Made by a program: the position numbers and the translations under genes. Below, in pieces: positions 22,748-32,698 of a stretch of 64,000 nt of DNA; the stretch's first letter is position 1, and every line of letters starts with the position of its first letter. Source of the DNA: Thalassotalea fonticola (GTDB taxonomy: Bacteria; Pseudomonadota; Gammaproteobacteria; Enterobacterales; Alteromonadaceae); the NCBI RefSeq assembly GCF_032911225.1, contig NZ_CP136600.1, positions 4,278,001 to 4,342,000 on the forward strand, given 5' to 3'. The notes under the pieces are model-generated. The model saw nothing but the letters and a program-made list of their open reading frames with translations. It did not search any database and was not told where the DNA came from.

Positions 22748-23512
22748 GTGCTAATGGTTGAATTAATTGATATTTTATTGCCGGCATTTGTGGCTGGCCT
22801 GTTAGTGCTTAGCACACATGTCCCTTTAGGCTATCAGGTATTAAAGCGCGGTATTATATTTATTGATTTGGCTATTGCTCAAATTGCAGGGCTTGGCGCT
22901 GTAGTCGTGCAAACAACCGATATTGGTCACCATCTCCCTGGTGCCAGTTATATCGTTGCTGCGCTGTTTGCCTTAAGTGGTGCTGGCGTTATTGCTTTAT
23001 TTGAACGCTTTGCTAAGCAGCAGTTAGAAGCCCTGATTGGCTGTTTGTATGTATTGTCAGCAACTGGCGCCTTTTTATTACTTGCTAACGATCCACATGG
23101 CGGTGATTTATTAAAGCAAGTGCTATCAGGTCAAATTCTCTGGGTTACGTTTTCAGATCTATATCTTCATATGGTGCTATACGCAGCCATTATTGCACTT
23201 ATGACGTTTAAATCAGCGCTATTATCGGGCAGGTGGTTTTACTTTGTTTTCGCTATTGCTATTACTAGCTCTGTGCAAATGGTTGGTGTATTTCTGGTCT
23301 TTAGTACGCTAATTATTCCCGCTTTAGCAACTGTTAGGTTAGCAAGGTTTAATACTCGTTTTGCTTACCTAATTGGTGTGCTGGCATACCTGATTGGTTT
23401 AGTCGCTTCAGCTACATGGGATTTACCAAGTGGTGCTGCAATTGTATGGTCTTTAGCGATGGTTGCGATCATTATCACTTTGCTGATGAATAAAACCAAA
23501 TTGGTTAAGTAA
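22748..23512 (+). CDS. Zinc/manganese ABC transporter permease (ZnuB-like)
   Basis: A 254-residue ABC-3 family membrane permease with about seven to eight helices. It has typical segments LKRGIIFIDLAIAQIAGLGAV near the N-terminus and VGVFLVFSTLIIPALATVRLA near residue 180. It would move zinc across the inner membrane with the ZnuA-like protein at 21815. No ATP-binding subunit is encoded in the cluster; the next gene, on the other strand, is unrelated. The start may be the GTG at 22748 or the ATG at 22754. Confidence 0.85.
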   Translation: MLMVELIDILLPAFVAGLLVLSTHVPLGYQVLKRGIIFIDLAIAQIAGLGAVVVQTTDIGHHLPGASYIVAALFALSGAGVIALFERFAKQQLEALIGCLYVLSATGAFLLLANDPHGGDLLKQVLSGQILWVTFSDLYLHMVLYAAIIALMTFKSALLSGRWFYFVFAIAITSSVQMVGVFLVFSTLIIPALATVRLARFNTRFAYLIGVLAYLIGLVASATWDLPSGAAIVWSLAMVAIIITLLMNKTKLVK

Positions 23513-23524
23513 TTAATTAACGGT

Positions 23525-23672
23525 TATACGACATCAGAAAAAATACTCCGTCATCCCCCACGAGCGTAGCGAGATGAGGGATCTCCAGCCGAGTATCGTG
23601 CTTTGGAAGTGTATTTTTTTAAACCACAGTTTGCATCAGGAGATCCCACCCAAAAGCACGGTGGGATGACGG
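23525..23672. repeat. Palindromic intergenic element with terminal inverted repeats (no gene inside)
   Basis: The outer inverted repeats CCGTCATCCC (23548-23557) and GGGATGACGG (23663-23672) are perfect, and a nested pair GGGATCTCC (23578-23586) and GGAGATCCC (23639-23647) is also perfect. The whole can fold into a long cruciform or hairpin. The 5' part matches 13790-13856 and 38379-38409. The 3' part matches 34170-34219 and 38702-38750. It lies between the convergent znuB-like and S1-domain genes and may also end both transcripts. Confidence 0.85.
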
Positions 23673-23700
23673 TTTATTTTTTCAAGTTTATATTCGTACT

Positions 23701-24729
23701 CTACTTAGAGTTATTTTTATATGGAGATGATTTACCGGCAACGGTTTTTTTATGCGTTTTCGGCTTAGCTGCATTACCCCTTTTGGAATCAGGCTTTTTA
23801 GCATAAGGCTTGCTTGATGTTCCGCTAGCGCTTTTACCTTGGTTGTGTTTACCTTTATTTGGTTTCGACTCAGTAACTGGCTTTTTCGGCTGTGGGTTTT
23901 TAACAAAGCGAATGCCGTCAGCTTCAATGCTTACTCGCCCATGTTTGAATAAATTACCAATGGTGCTTTTAAAAGTTTTTTTGCTTACGCCAAACGTTTG
24001 TTGAATAAGCTCAGGTGAGCTTTTATCGTTGATTGCACTAAAGCCATCATTATCTTGTAAATAAGCAATAAATGTTGGTGCAAAGTCATTCACTTTACCT
24101 ATACCTGGTCGTGTTAGGGTTAAATCGACTCGGCCATCAGGGCGCATGGTTTTAATATAACCTAAGATGTTTTTGCCAACTCTTAACGGCTGAAAAATCT
24201 CGTTGTCGTACAACAAGCCCCAGTTCCTATCATTAATAATCGCTTTAAAACCAAGGTCAGTTTTGTCACCAATAATTAAATTAACACGTTCGCCAATTTC
24301 ATAATTTGCTGGCCATATATCTAAATATTTATCTAATTTGCTCGATGCAGCAATACGATCAGTTTGTATATCGCGATAAATTTTCACCAAGTAGTATTTA
24401 CCTACCACCATTTTGTGATGCTGCTGATTATAAGGAACCAATAAGTCTTTTGGTAAGCCCCAATCTAAAAAGGCACCGGTATTATTTACTTGCAGAACTT
24501 TTAAGCTAACAAAATCGTCAACTTGGCCTTTTGGTGTTTCAGTTGTAGCGATAAGACGGTCATTAGAGTCAAAGTAGATGAATACTTCAACGTTATTTCC
24601 TTCCATACATCCTTCTGGCATGTAACGCGTAGGTAATAGTATTTCACCTAAATCAGCGCCATCTAAATAAGCGCCAAACTCAGTAAGTTTTACGACCTTT
24701 AGCGTATTGATTTTGCCTATATCTGCCAT
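23701..24729 (-). CDS. S1 RNA-binding protein of the CvfB/YitL type with a basic tail
   Basis: A 342-residue protein. Residues 1-215 contain three successive S1-like beta-barrel segments (ITLKVVKLTEFGAYLDG-like repeats at about 8-60, 72-130 and 142-210). A winged-helix segment (about 218-280, FGVSKKTFKSTIGNLFKHGRVSI) follows, as in CvfB. The last 60 residues are a low-complexity tail of Lys, Pro, Ser and Asn, likely disordered and RNA-binding. CvfB-type proteins influence gene expression post-transcriptionally in Firmicutes; the role in gammaproteobacteria is not established. Confidence 0.8.
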   Translation of the reverse strand: MADIGKINTLKVVKLTEFGAYLDGADLGEILLPTRYMPEGCMEGNNVEVFIYFDSNDRLIATTETPKGQVDDFVSLKVLQVNNTGAFLDWGLPKDLLVPYNQQHHKMVVGKYYLVKIYRDIQTDRIAASSKLDKYLDIWPANYEIGERVNLIIGDKTDLGFKAIINDRNWGLLYDNEIFQPLRVGKNILGYIKTMRPDGRVDLTLTRPGIGKVNDFAPTFIAYLQDNDGFSAINDKSSPELIQQTFGVSKKTFKSTIGNLFKHGRVSIEADGIRFVKNPQPKKPVTESKPNKGKHNQGKSASGTSSKPYAKKPDSKRGNAAKPKTHKKTVAGKSSPYKNNSK

Positions 24730-24796
24730 TGGGGTTCCTAGTATTGGGTAAATTCGCGCAATTGTAGCATGATGCTTTAATTTCCGCGGGATCTTT

Positions 24797-25252
24797 TTAC
24801 AGTTCAGCCTGCTGATTTTGGACTTTTAATTTACACTGAATGAATTCTCCATGACGTAAATGCAATAAATCAGCAATTCGCCTGATGATATGTTCTTCTA
24901 TTATATCTAAATGACCATCGGCGTATGCGACTTGCCATAATAACTCAACTATCTTTATACGGTCACTTAGTTCGTAATGTTCATTAATTAATGTGGTGTA
25001 CCGAAAAAAGTCATTGGCATGATGCGACTCATCTTCTGCGACGGCTAATACATCCTGCACTTCATGTTTATCAAGTTGAAATTGAGATTGCAGTAATTCA
25101 ATAACCTTGTGCTTTTCATTATCTTCAAATTTGTGATCGGCCCGCATTACTTCAAACAGTAATACCGCCGTAGCAATTTCTAATGATAAAGTGTTATTTA
25201 CAACATTATCTTGTTGCAGGTTTTTTATAAAAATTCGAATTTTAGTGAGCAT
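24797..25252 (-). CDS. TerB-like (tellurite resistance B family) protein
   Basis: A 151-residue all-helical protein with the TerB/DjlA-like motif pair: ATAVLLFEVMRADHKFEDNEKHKV and LLWQVAYADGHLDIIEEHIIRRIADLL. The acidic AD-x-x motifs probably bind divalent metal. No other ter genes are nearby, so tellurite resistance itself is not implied. It starts 30 bases after the diguanylate cyclase stop on the same strand and may share its transcript. Confidence 0.8.
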   Translation of the reverse strand: MLTKIRIFIKNLQQDNVVNNTLSLEIATAVLLFEVMRADHKFEDNEKHKVIELLQSQFQLDKHEVQDVLAVAEDESHHANDFFRYTTLINEHYELSDRIKIVELLWQVAYADGHLDIIEEHIIRRIADLLHLRHGEFIQCKLKVQNQQAEL

Positions 25253-25282
25253 GATTTACCGTTCTTAATGTTGAGTTAAAGA

Positions 25283-26848
25283 TTATTTATCGAAGACTAT
25301 TTTAGCTTGATTGCGACCATTATTTTTGGCCTGGTACAACGCATTATCTGCTATACCAATAGCGCGAACCAGGTTCATTTTTTCTGTACTTTTTCGCGGC
25401 GGCGTCATTAATGTAGCGCCGATACTTATTGTTATTGATTTTGATACCGAAGAGTCCGGATGTAAAATTTCGAGCATTTCGATACTTTCAATCATTTCTG
25501 TTAATTTCATTTTCAAGCCCGCTAACTCTATACCGCTAAATAGAATAATAAATTCTTCGCCGCCATAGCGAGCAACCATGTCGTTAATTCTTCTTGAAGA
25601 TAATGTTAACGCTTGTGCTACTTTCACTAATGCATCATCTCCCGCTAGGTGACCTAAAGAATCATTATATTTTTTAAAGTAATCAATATCACACATTACG
25701 ATGGCAAATGGCGTTTGATTACGCTGTAAATGGGCCCATTCTTGGGTGAATTTTTTCTCAAAAGCCAGTCTGTTTGGAATTTGAGTTAAAGCATCAGTTA
25801 ATGATAACTCTGACAGTTGCTGTTGTTGGGAGTTCACTATTTCAACCATATGGTTGAAATGTTTAACAAGTAAATGAAACTCTCCTATTCTGCTTCTATG
25901 ATGCAGTTTGATCAAATTCTGTTTGTCATTCATGTTAGTAATCGCGGTATTTACCTGCAGCAATGGTTTTACTACCTTGATTCTTATTAGCCAGAAAATA
26001 AGCAACATAATAATCAATTGGATTAATAAAGTGATTAGCAATTCTTTAGTTAATAACGTTTCTTTATAAACATTCAGATGAGTAATTCTTAACACTAAAC
26101 TAGGAATACCCATTTCATCTTGTAAAACACGATATTTTATTTGTTCGATTGTAGTAACATTTGAAATTTCGTCTGACAGAATTGGGTAATCCTGAAAGTC
26201 GTCCGAATAAGGCAAAATAGTTAATTTAATTTTTACTTGTTCTTCTAGCTCTGAAACAAAGTTTTTGTCAAAACGTTGCAGAAATAATAAAAATCCATTT
26301 GTTTGTTCTGTTATATCACTGTCATATATAGCAGTTAATGCATACACCATTAAGCCTACATTAGTGTTTATAGTACCAACTAATGCTTTATCTGTAGTGC
26401 TAGCTTGTTTCAGTAACCCCGCATGGATAAGTTTTTGTTCAATTAATAGTTGTTTAAAATCCAACGGCTTTAATGTCATATGGTCTAAGCCTTTTTGAAA
26501 AATTGTTTTTCCGGAAGTGTCTAAAATAAAGGCGCCATCGATCTCTAAGTTTTGAAATACGTTGGTCGAAAAATTGGTATCAATATAGTCATCATTTGGT
26601 TGGGTTATATAATTATAAGTATCTTCCAAAATTGCATAACCATAATTCATTTGAGCGAGTGCATCGCCCATATGAACTGTGGTCGATATAATTCTATCCA
26701 AATCTCGGTTTTGTAGCTTAAGTACTGCCAATTTTTCATTAGGGATCTCAACAAAAAAACGATATCCTAACGAGATTGTTAATAAACAAATGGATAAGAC
26801 TACGAGTATCACAATTGAAAGCGAACTTAATGAGAGTTGTTTTTTCAT
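25283..26848 (-). CDS. Membrane diguanylate cyclase (GGDEF)
   Basis: A 521-residue protein predicted to make cyclic-di-GMP. A signal-anchor helix (13-30) and a second membrane helix (about 270-292) flank a periplasmic sensor domain of about 235 residues. A HAMP-like region (about 293-345) leads into a complete GGDEF domain. The active-site motif is GGEEF (near 430), and an inhibitory I-site RIND lies five residues before it, so product inhibition is likely. The ligand of the periplasmic domain is unknown. The TerB-like gene follows on the same strand. Confidence 0.9.
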   Translation of the reverse strand: MKKQLSLSSLSIVILVVLSICLLTISLGYRFFVEIPNEKLAVLKLQNRDLDRIISTTVHMGDALAQMNYGYAILEDTYNYITQPNDDYIDTNFSTNVFQNLEIDGAFILDTSGKTIFQKGLDHMTLKPLDFKQLLIEQKLIHAGLLKQASTTDKALVGTINTNVGLMVYALTAIYDSDITEQTNGFLLFLQRFDKNFVSELEEQVKIKLTILPYSDDFQDYPILSDEISNVTTIEQIKYRVLQDEMGIPSLVLRITHLNVYKETLLTKELLITLLIQLIIMLLIFWLIRIKVVKPLLQVNTAITNMNDKQNLIKLHHRSRIGEFHLLVKHFNHMVEIVNSQQQQLSELSLTDALTQIPNRLAFEKKFTQEWAHLQRNQTPFAIVMCDIDYFKKYNDSLGHLAGDDALVKVAQALTLSSRRINDMVARYGGEEFIILFSGIELAGLKMKLTEMIESIEMLEILHPDSSVSKSITISIGATLMTPPRKSTEKMNLVRAIGIADNALYQAKNNGRNQAKIVFDK

Positions 26849-26982
26849 TCTGTTATGAGTTATTCCAATACGATCAATTAATCTACAATAAATGTTAAAA
26901 TATTCAAATATTTACAGTTAGTTAATTATTACTTACACAGTATAGTGTACAAATAGAACTTTTATATACAGGCACAATAAAA

Positions 26983-28131
26983 ATGACGGAAAATGTACAA
27001 GCGGTCGTAGATAAAACCAATAAAAGTAAGCGTTTATTATCTATTGATGCGTTGCGTGGCTTCGATATGTTTTGGATTTTAGGGGCTGAGGGGGTGTTTG
27101 CTGCATTATTTTTAATTACCGGGTTATCTGTTTTTAATGTTGCTGCAGAGCAGATGTTGCATACCACATGGCACGGCTTCACCATGTACGATTTAATTTT
27201 TCCTTTATTTATTTTACTTTCCGGTGTTAGTTTAGGGCTTGCAGCTAAGCCCATATCATTATATTCGGCAGTTGAACGAAAAGCTAAATATAGACATGCG
27301 TATAAACGACTATGTTTATTAGTGTTACTAGGTATTGTTTATAACCATGGCTGGGGCACTGGTATTCCAGCAGATTTTGGCGAAATAAGGTACGTTAGTG
27401 TACTTGGCCGTATCGGTTTAGCCTGGTTTGTTGCCGCCATGTTGGTTTGGCACTTTAAAACTAAAACTCAACTTTACATCACAGCCGGCATATTTTTCGC
27501 TTATTGGTTTATATTGGCATTTGCCAGCGTTGGTGATTTTGGTGGTGGTAATTTAGGGGCTAATTTCTCAATAAATGCATGGGTTGATCAAACAATGCTG
27601 CCGGGTATTCGTTATCAGGATTCAGCAGTTGATCCGGAAGGATTATTGTCAAATTTAGGCTCCATTATAAACTGTTTAATTGGTGTGTTTATTGGCCGCC
27701 TAATGAAAAGTCAAAAAGATATATCGACAGTTTTATTGCGAAATTTATTGATAATAGGTTTTTTTACTTTGAGTCTTGGATGGTTATTGGATCCAGTTTT
27801 ACCAGTAAATAAAACATTGTGGACACCAACATTTGTATTGGTAACTTGTGGTTGGAGCGTATTATTTTTAGCGCTGTTTTATTGGTTAATTGACATGCTT
27901 AACTGGCAAGCATGGGCAAAGCCTTTTGCCATCATCGGGATGAACTCTATTATTATTTATTTAGGTACGGCTCTGGTAAATTGGAAGTACATCGTTGATA
28001 GCTTGTTTGGTGGGATTTTAACTTCCCTAAGTGATGGTTGGCAGGCATTGTTGGCGATTGTGTTTTTATTGTTGCTGCAATGGTTGTTGCTAGCCTGGAT
28101 GTATAGAAACAAAATATTTATTAAAGTCTAA
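26983..28131 (+). CDS. NagX-like integral membrane acyltransferase (DUF5009/COG4299)
   Basis: A 382-residue protein with about ten membrane helices. The N-terminal motif RLLSIDALRGFDMFWIL and WHGFTMYDLIFPLFILLSGVSL are characteristic of the family related to human heparan-alpha-glucosaminide acetyltransferase. In Shewanella the NagX member belongs to N-acetylglucosamine utilisation, but no nag genes are adjacent here, so the substrate is open. It converges on folA through a long shared terminator. Confidence 0.82.
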   Translation: MTENVQAVVDKTNKSKRLLSIDALRGFDMFWILGAEGVFAALFLITGLSVFNVAAEQMLHTTWHGFTMYDLIFPLFILLSGVSLGLAAKPISLYSAVERKAKYRHAYKRLCLLVLLGIVYNHGWGTGIPADFGEIRYVSVLGRIGLAWFVAAMLVWHFKTKTQLYITAGIFFAYWFILAFASVGDFGGGNLGANFSINAWVDQTMLPGIRYQDSAVDPEGLLSNLGSIINCLIGVFIGRLMKSQKDISTVLLRNLLIIGFFTLSLGWLLDPVLPVNKTLWTPTFVLVTCGWSVLFLALFYWLIDMLNWQAWAKPFAIIGMNSIIIYLGTALVNWKYIVDSLFGGILTSLSDGWQALLAIVFLLLLQWLLLAWMYRNKIFIKV

Positions 28132-28152
28132 TGCGCCATCATTTTTTCAGGC

Positions 28153-28199
28153 AATAACAAAAGGGTCCAAAAATAATATTATTGGACCCTTTTGTTATT
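28153..28199. terminator. Bidirectional terminator between the NagX-like gene and folA
   Basis: A perfect 18-bp stem (AATAACAAAAGGGTCCAA and its complement at 28182-28199) has an 11-base AT loop and T-rich ends in both directions. It lies between two convergent genes. Confidence 0.92.
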
Positions 28200-28213
28200 T
28201 ATGTTGTTTGTTA

Positions 28214-28705
28214 TTATTTGCGCTCGTACACTTTGAAATTGTAGTTATGCGGATTTTTTTCATCTAAGCTATGCGGATCTTCTTTAACACAATGCCAATC
28301 GTTATCTGCATTATAATCAGGGAAGAGGGTATCACCATCAACGCTTAAGTCTATTTCAGTAATGTAAAGGCGTTGTGCTGCTTTTAAACAGTGTTCGTAT
28401 ATACTACCTCCACCTATAACCATTATTTCTTCCACATCAGTTACAAGCGCTAATGCAGCATCTACAGAGGTTACTGTTTCAATGCCTTGTGCTTGATAAT
28501 TTTCATCACGGCTTATCACAATGTTACGTCGACCAGGCAGTGGAAAACCGATAGATTCGAACGTTTTTCGGCCCATAATTACCGGCTTTTTTAATGTTGT
28601 TTGCTTGAAGTACTTTAAATCGGCAGGCATGTGCCAAGGCATTTGATTGTCTTTACCAATTACCCGGCCATTGGCGTGGGCAACAATCATAGATAATATA
28701 GTCAT
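28214..28705 (-). CDS. folA: Dihydrofolate reductase
   Basis: FolA reduces dihydrofolate to tetrahydrofolate with NADPH and is the target of trimethoprim. The protein has the classic N-terminus MIVAHANGRVIGKDNQMPWH, with the substrate-binding region PADLKYFKQTT, the NADPH motif VIMGRKTFESIG, and VIGGGSIYEHCL. I set the start at the ATG at 28705 (MTILSMIVAHANG, about 163 residues, the usual length). AAGG lies in front of it. A longer frame to 28771 adds 22 residues unlike any DHFR. Confidence 0.93.
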   Translation of the reverse strand: MTILSMIVAHANGRVIGKDNQMPWHMPADLKYFKQTTLKKPVIMGRKTFESIGFPLPGRRNIVISRDENYQAQGIETVTSVDAALALVTDVEEIMVIGGGSIYEHCLKAAQRLYITEIDLSVDGDTLFPDYNADNDWHCVKEDPHSLDEKNPHNYNFKVYERK

Positions 28706-28825
28706 TAAGGACCTTAAATCTGGTTTGAATTTAGCATAAAAATTTGCCCATAGAATAGCAAATAAGTTCAAGCTTGAGCAACAGTTCTACTTAACATAAA
28801 GAGTGTGCAATGTGATTAACCTAAG

Positions 28826-29377
28826 TTAAAACTTTCCTTTATCGGTATAACAAATGATATTATGAAACTTCGCTGGCTGTGTGGAGGTATTACGGTAGCC
28901 GTGATTTTGATTCGCATCAAATTTTACCACTTCTCCCGCTCTTAAAGGATGCCACTGCTGATCTAAAAAATATTCTATTTCACCTTCAATAACTAAAATA
29001 TGTTCAATTACGCCAATATTATGAGGTTGTGACATCTGCTCATGCGATGGTGTCAATATTAACGACAGAACTTCACTTTTTGTTGTTTTATCAAAAGGAA
29101 ATAACGTGGTAATGGAAATCCCTTTTTCTGTATTTAGCACTTTTGCGGTCTCATTATTTTCATGGGGAGTGCTGAGAAAGTAAGTGATTGGTAAATGAAA
29201 ACCACTGGCAATCTTCCATAGACGAGTGATGGTGGGGCTTGACTCACCACGTTCAATTTGTCCTAACATAGCTTTTGAAACCCCTGTATGTACACTGGTG
29301 GTATCAAGACTCCAACCTTTCTCGTTTCTCGCTATTTTTAGTTGGGTGCCGACAGTATTATTAATATCTTTAGTCAT
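28826..29377 (-). CDS. XRE-family transcriptional regulator with C-terminal cupin domain
   Basis: A 183-residue regulator. An N-terminal helix-turn-helix (about 12-66, LKIARNEKGWSLDTTSVHTGVSKAMLGQIERGESSPT) is joined to a C-terminal cupin (about 110-180, HILVIEGEIEYFLDQQWHPLRAGEVVKF) that should bind a small effector. It is divergent from benE at 29460, and two similar 19-bp sites lie between them. It is therefore probably the local regulator of that transporter. Confidence 0.87.
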   Translation of the reverse strand: MTKDINNTVGTQLKIARNEKGWSLDTTSVHTGVSKAMLGQIERGESSPTITRLWKIASGFHLPITYFLSTPHENNETAKVLNTEKGISITTLFPFDKTTKSEVLSLILTPSHEQMSQPHNIGVIEHILVIEGEIEYFLDQQWHPLRAGEVVKFDANQNHGYRNTSTQPAKFHNIICYTDKGKF

Positions 29378-29384
29378 TATTCCC

Positions 29385-29431
29385 TTGTGCGTTATAGCAT
29401 ACGGTGATAACTTTGTGCGTTAAAGCGCACG
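29385..29431. promoter_or_regulatory. Paired operator sites between the XRE-cupin regulator and benE
   Basis: TTGTGCGTTATAGCATACG (29385-29403) and TTGTGCGTTAAAGCGCACG (29413-29431) agree at 16 of 19 positions. They are spaced 28 bases start to start, and the second is nearly palindromic (GTGCG...CGCAC). They sit in the short divergent promoter region, the expected place for binding by the adjacent regulator. Confidence 0.65.
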
Positions 29432-29459
29432 ATGAAATATTATTATGGGAGTACTTGCT

Positions 29460-30632
29460 ATGTTAGTCAATCGAATTTTAAGCGCGACGGCCACGGGCTT
29501 GGTGGTTGTGATTATTGGCTTTGCAAGTTCTGCAGCGTTAATTTATCAAACAGTTATTACCTTAGGGGGGGATGTTAGTCTAGCAGCAAGCTGGATTTTA
29601 ACTTTAGGATTATCTATGGGAGTTACTTCCATAGGCTTATCACTTTATTATCGAGTACCAATATTAATTGCTTGGTCAACCCCTGGTGCAGCATTACTCA
29701 TTACCATTGCCCAAGGAGTTACAATCAATGAAGCTATAGCAGGTTTCATTTTTTCGGCATTGCTGATTTTTTTATGTGGTGTCACTGGCTGGTTTGAAAA
29801 ATTGGTAAATAAAATTCCATTGCAGTTGGCGTCAGCTATGCTTGCCGGAATTTTAGTTAACTTTGGCATTGATGTCTTTAACCAAATGAACGCAGAACCG
29901 CTACTTGTTGTGACTATGTTTGTCATTTTTTTGATTGCCAAGCAAGTCATGCCCAAATTTACCATGTTGTTGGTATTATTGAGCAGTATTGGCTTGGCAT
30001 GGCAACTTGAATTAGTCTCATTGAGTGGATTTGTTTGGCAGGTGAGTGAGTTTAAATACATCTCACCTGAATTTAGCGTAGAAGCCTTGTTTGGTATTGG
30101 CATACCATTGTTTATTGTCACCATGGCAGCGCAAAACTTGCCAGGCATTGCCGTGCTAAAAGCACACCACTATAAAACACCTGTATCTTCTATTCTAAGC
30201 GTAACCGGGCTAGTTAACATACTAACAGCACCTTTTGGTGGTTATGCGATAAATTTAGCGGCAATAACGGCTGCAATGTGCATGACAACAGAGGTAGATA
30301 AAGATCCCTGTAAGCGTTATTTATCCGCTGTATTTGCCGGTGGATTTTATATTTTAATGGCATTATCTGCGGGGTATTTAATGGGAGTGTTCTCAGCGTT
30401 ACCGTCAGCACTAATTTATTCATTGGCCGGTATCGCTTTATTCACCACAATTACCCACAGCATTGAACAAAGTTTGTCTGATAAAAAAGTGTCAGAAGCC
30501 GCTATAATTACCTTTTTGGTAACTGCTTCAAATATAGCATTGTGGGGATTTAGTTCAGTGCTTTGGGGGTTGATTGCTGGCTCTGTAACTTTACTTATTC
30601 AAAATTCATTTATGAAAGGTAAACTAACCTAG
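29460..30632 (+). CDS. benE: BenE family benzoate/H+ symporter
   Basis: A membrane transporter of about 390 residues with about twelve helices and the BenE signatures: IAWSTPGAALL near the N-terminus and TAPFGGYAINLAAITAAMC near residue 265. BenE imports benzoate with protons in Acinetobacter; no benzoate catabolism genes lie in this window, so the true substrate is uncertain. I chose the ATG at 29460 because GGGAG lies 8 bases upstream. The in-frame ATG at 29445 lacks a site. It is divergent from the XRE-cupin regulator. Confidence 0.85.
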   Translation: MLVNRILSATATGLVVVIIGFASSAALIYQTVITLGGDVSLAASWILTLGLSMGVTSIGLSLYYRVPILIAWSTPGAALLITIAQGVTINEAIAGFIFSALLIFLCGVTGWFEKLVNKIPLQLASAMLAGILVNFGIDVFNQMNAEPLLVVTMFVIFLIAKQVMPKFTMLLVLLSSIGLAWQLELVSLSGFVWQVSEFKYISPEFSVEALFGIGIPLFIVTMAAQNLPGIAVLKAHHYKTPVSSILSVTGLVNILTAPFGGYAINLAAITAAMCMTTEVDKDPCKRYLSAVFAGGFYILMALSAGYLMGVFSALPSALIYSLAGIALFTTITHSIEQSLSDKKVSEAAIITFLVTASNIALWGFSSVLWGLIAGSVTLLIQNSFMKGKLT

Positions 30633-30653
30633 CTATTGCTATTAGAAACAAAA

Positions 30654-30676
30654 AGGCCAGATTAAAAATCTGGCCT
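30654..30676 (+). terminator. Rho-independent terminator of benE
   Basis: A 10-bp stem (AGGCCAGATT with AATCTGGCCT, loop AAA) is followed by GTTATTTTTA. It lies 20 bases past the benE stop. Confidence 0.88.
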
Positions 30677-30755
30677 GTTATTTTTATCTATGAATCATGC
30701 AAATATACCATGGTGCATAAACACTGAGTTGACTATATACTTATGCAGATTGGTA

Positions 30756-31934
<1,179 letters not shown>

Positions 31935-32065
31935 TTAAGCTCCAAACATAAATGTATGTATTTATTATAACCAGTGATTCAAAAAACCACTAATTAGAAA
32001 AGGTTGCCTTCGTAACCAAGCTGACTTTGGATATCTAAAGTAAAACTTGATTATTTAAACAAAAA

Positions 32066-32088
32066 AAAACCCGCTAGTTAGCGAGTTT
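32066..32088 (-). terminator. Hairpin with T-run after rpmA
   Basis: An imperfect stem (AACCCGCT with AGCGAGTT, loop AGTT, one mismatch) is followed on the minus strand by nine T residues. It would end or attenuate the rplU-rpmA transcript before obgE. Confidence 0.8.
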
Positions 32089-32113
32089 TTTATATCTGTT
32101 TCGCTTATTGCTA

Positions 32114-32371
32114 TTATTCAGCAATAATAGATACAAACTTGCGGTTTTGAGGACCTTTAACATCGAATTGTACTTTACCATCTGTTAAAGCAAATAATGT
32201 GTGGTCTTTACCAATACCCATGTTAGTACCAGCGTGGAATCTAGTACCACGTTGACGAACGATAATGTTACCCGCTAAAACTGACTCGCCACCAAAGCGT
32301 TTAACACCTAAGCGTTTCGCTTCTGAATCACGACCGTTACGAGTACTACCTGCTGCCTTCTTATGTGCCAT
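32114..32371 (-). CDS. rpmA: 50S ribosomal protein L27
   Basis: An 85-residue L27 with the typical start [28 protein letters not shown]; the N-terminal tail reaches the peptidyl transferase centre. It is 15 bases downstream of rplU. The start has a good GGAG site. No cleavable N-terminal extension of the Firmicutes type is present. Confidence 0.97.
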   Translation of the reverse strand: MAHKKAAGSTRNGRDSEAKRLGVKRFGGESVLAGNIIVRQRGTRFHAGTNMGIGKDHTLFALTDGKVQFDVKGPQNRKFVSIIAE

Positions 32372-32386
32372 CGTTAACTACTCCTA

Positions 32387-32698
32387 TTAACCGTTGATGC
32401 CAGTAATTTTCACTTCAGTATACCACTGACGGTGGCCTTGCTGCTTACGTGAATGCTTACGACGTTTAAATTTAACGATTTTAACTTTATCGCCACGACC
32501 TTGAGAAACAACTTCAGCTGTAACTTTACCACCGGCAACATAAGGTGCTCCGATGTTGATGTCGTCGCCATTAGCAACCATTAAAACATTTTCGAATTCT
32601 ACTGTTGAACCGATTTCTAGTTCAAGTTTCTCTAAGCGAACAGTTTGACCTTCGCTTACACGGTGTTGTTTACCACCGCTTTGGAATACAGCGTACAT
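32387..32698 (-). CDS. rplU: 50S ribosomal protein L21
   Basis: A 103-residue L21, normal length, with [18 protein letters not shown] at the start and the basic [19 protein letters not shown] segment that contacts 23S rRNA near the end. It is the first gene of the rplU-rpmA-obgE cluster and divergent from ispB. Confidence 0.97.
   Translation of the reverse strand: MYAVFQSGGKQHRVSEGQTVRLEKLELEIGSTVEFENVLMVANGDDINIGAPYVAGGKVTAEVVSQGRGDKVKIVKFKRRKHSRKQQGHRQWYTEVKITGING

Noticed and set aside
24797..25252. Tellurite resistance operon
   Set aside because: Only a TerB-like domain is present; no terA, terC, terD or terZ neighbours exist, so the domain name does not imply the phenotype.
28706..28771. 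Longer N-terminus for dihydrofolate reductase
   Set aside because: The extra 22 residues do not match any DHFR, while the ATG at 28705 has an AAGG site and gives the normal family length.
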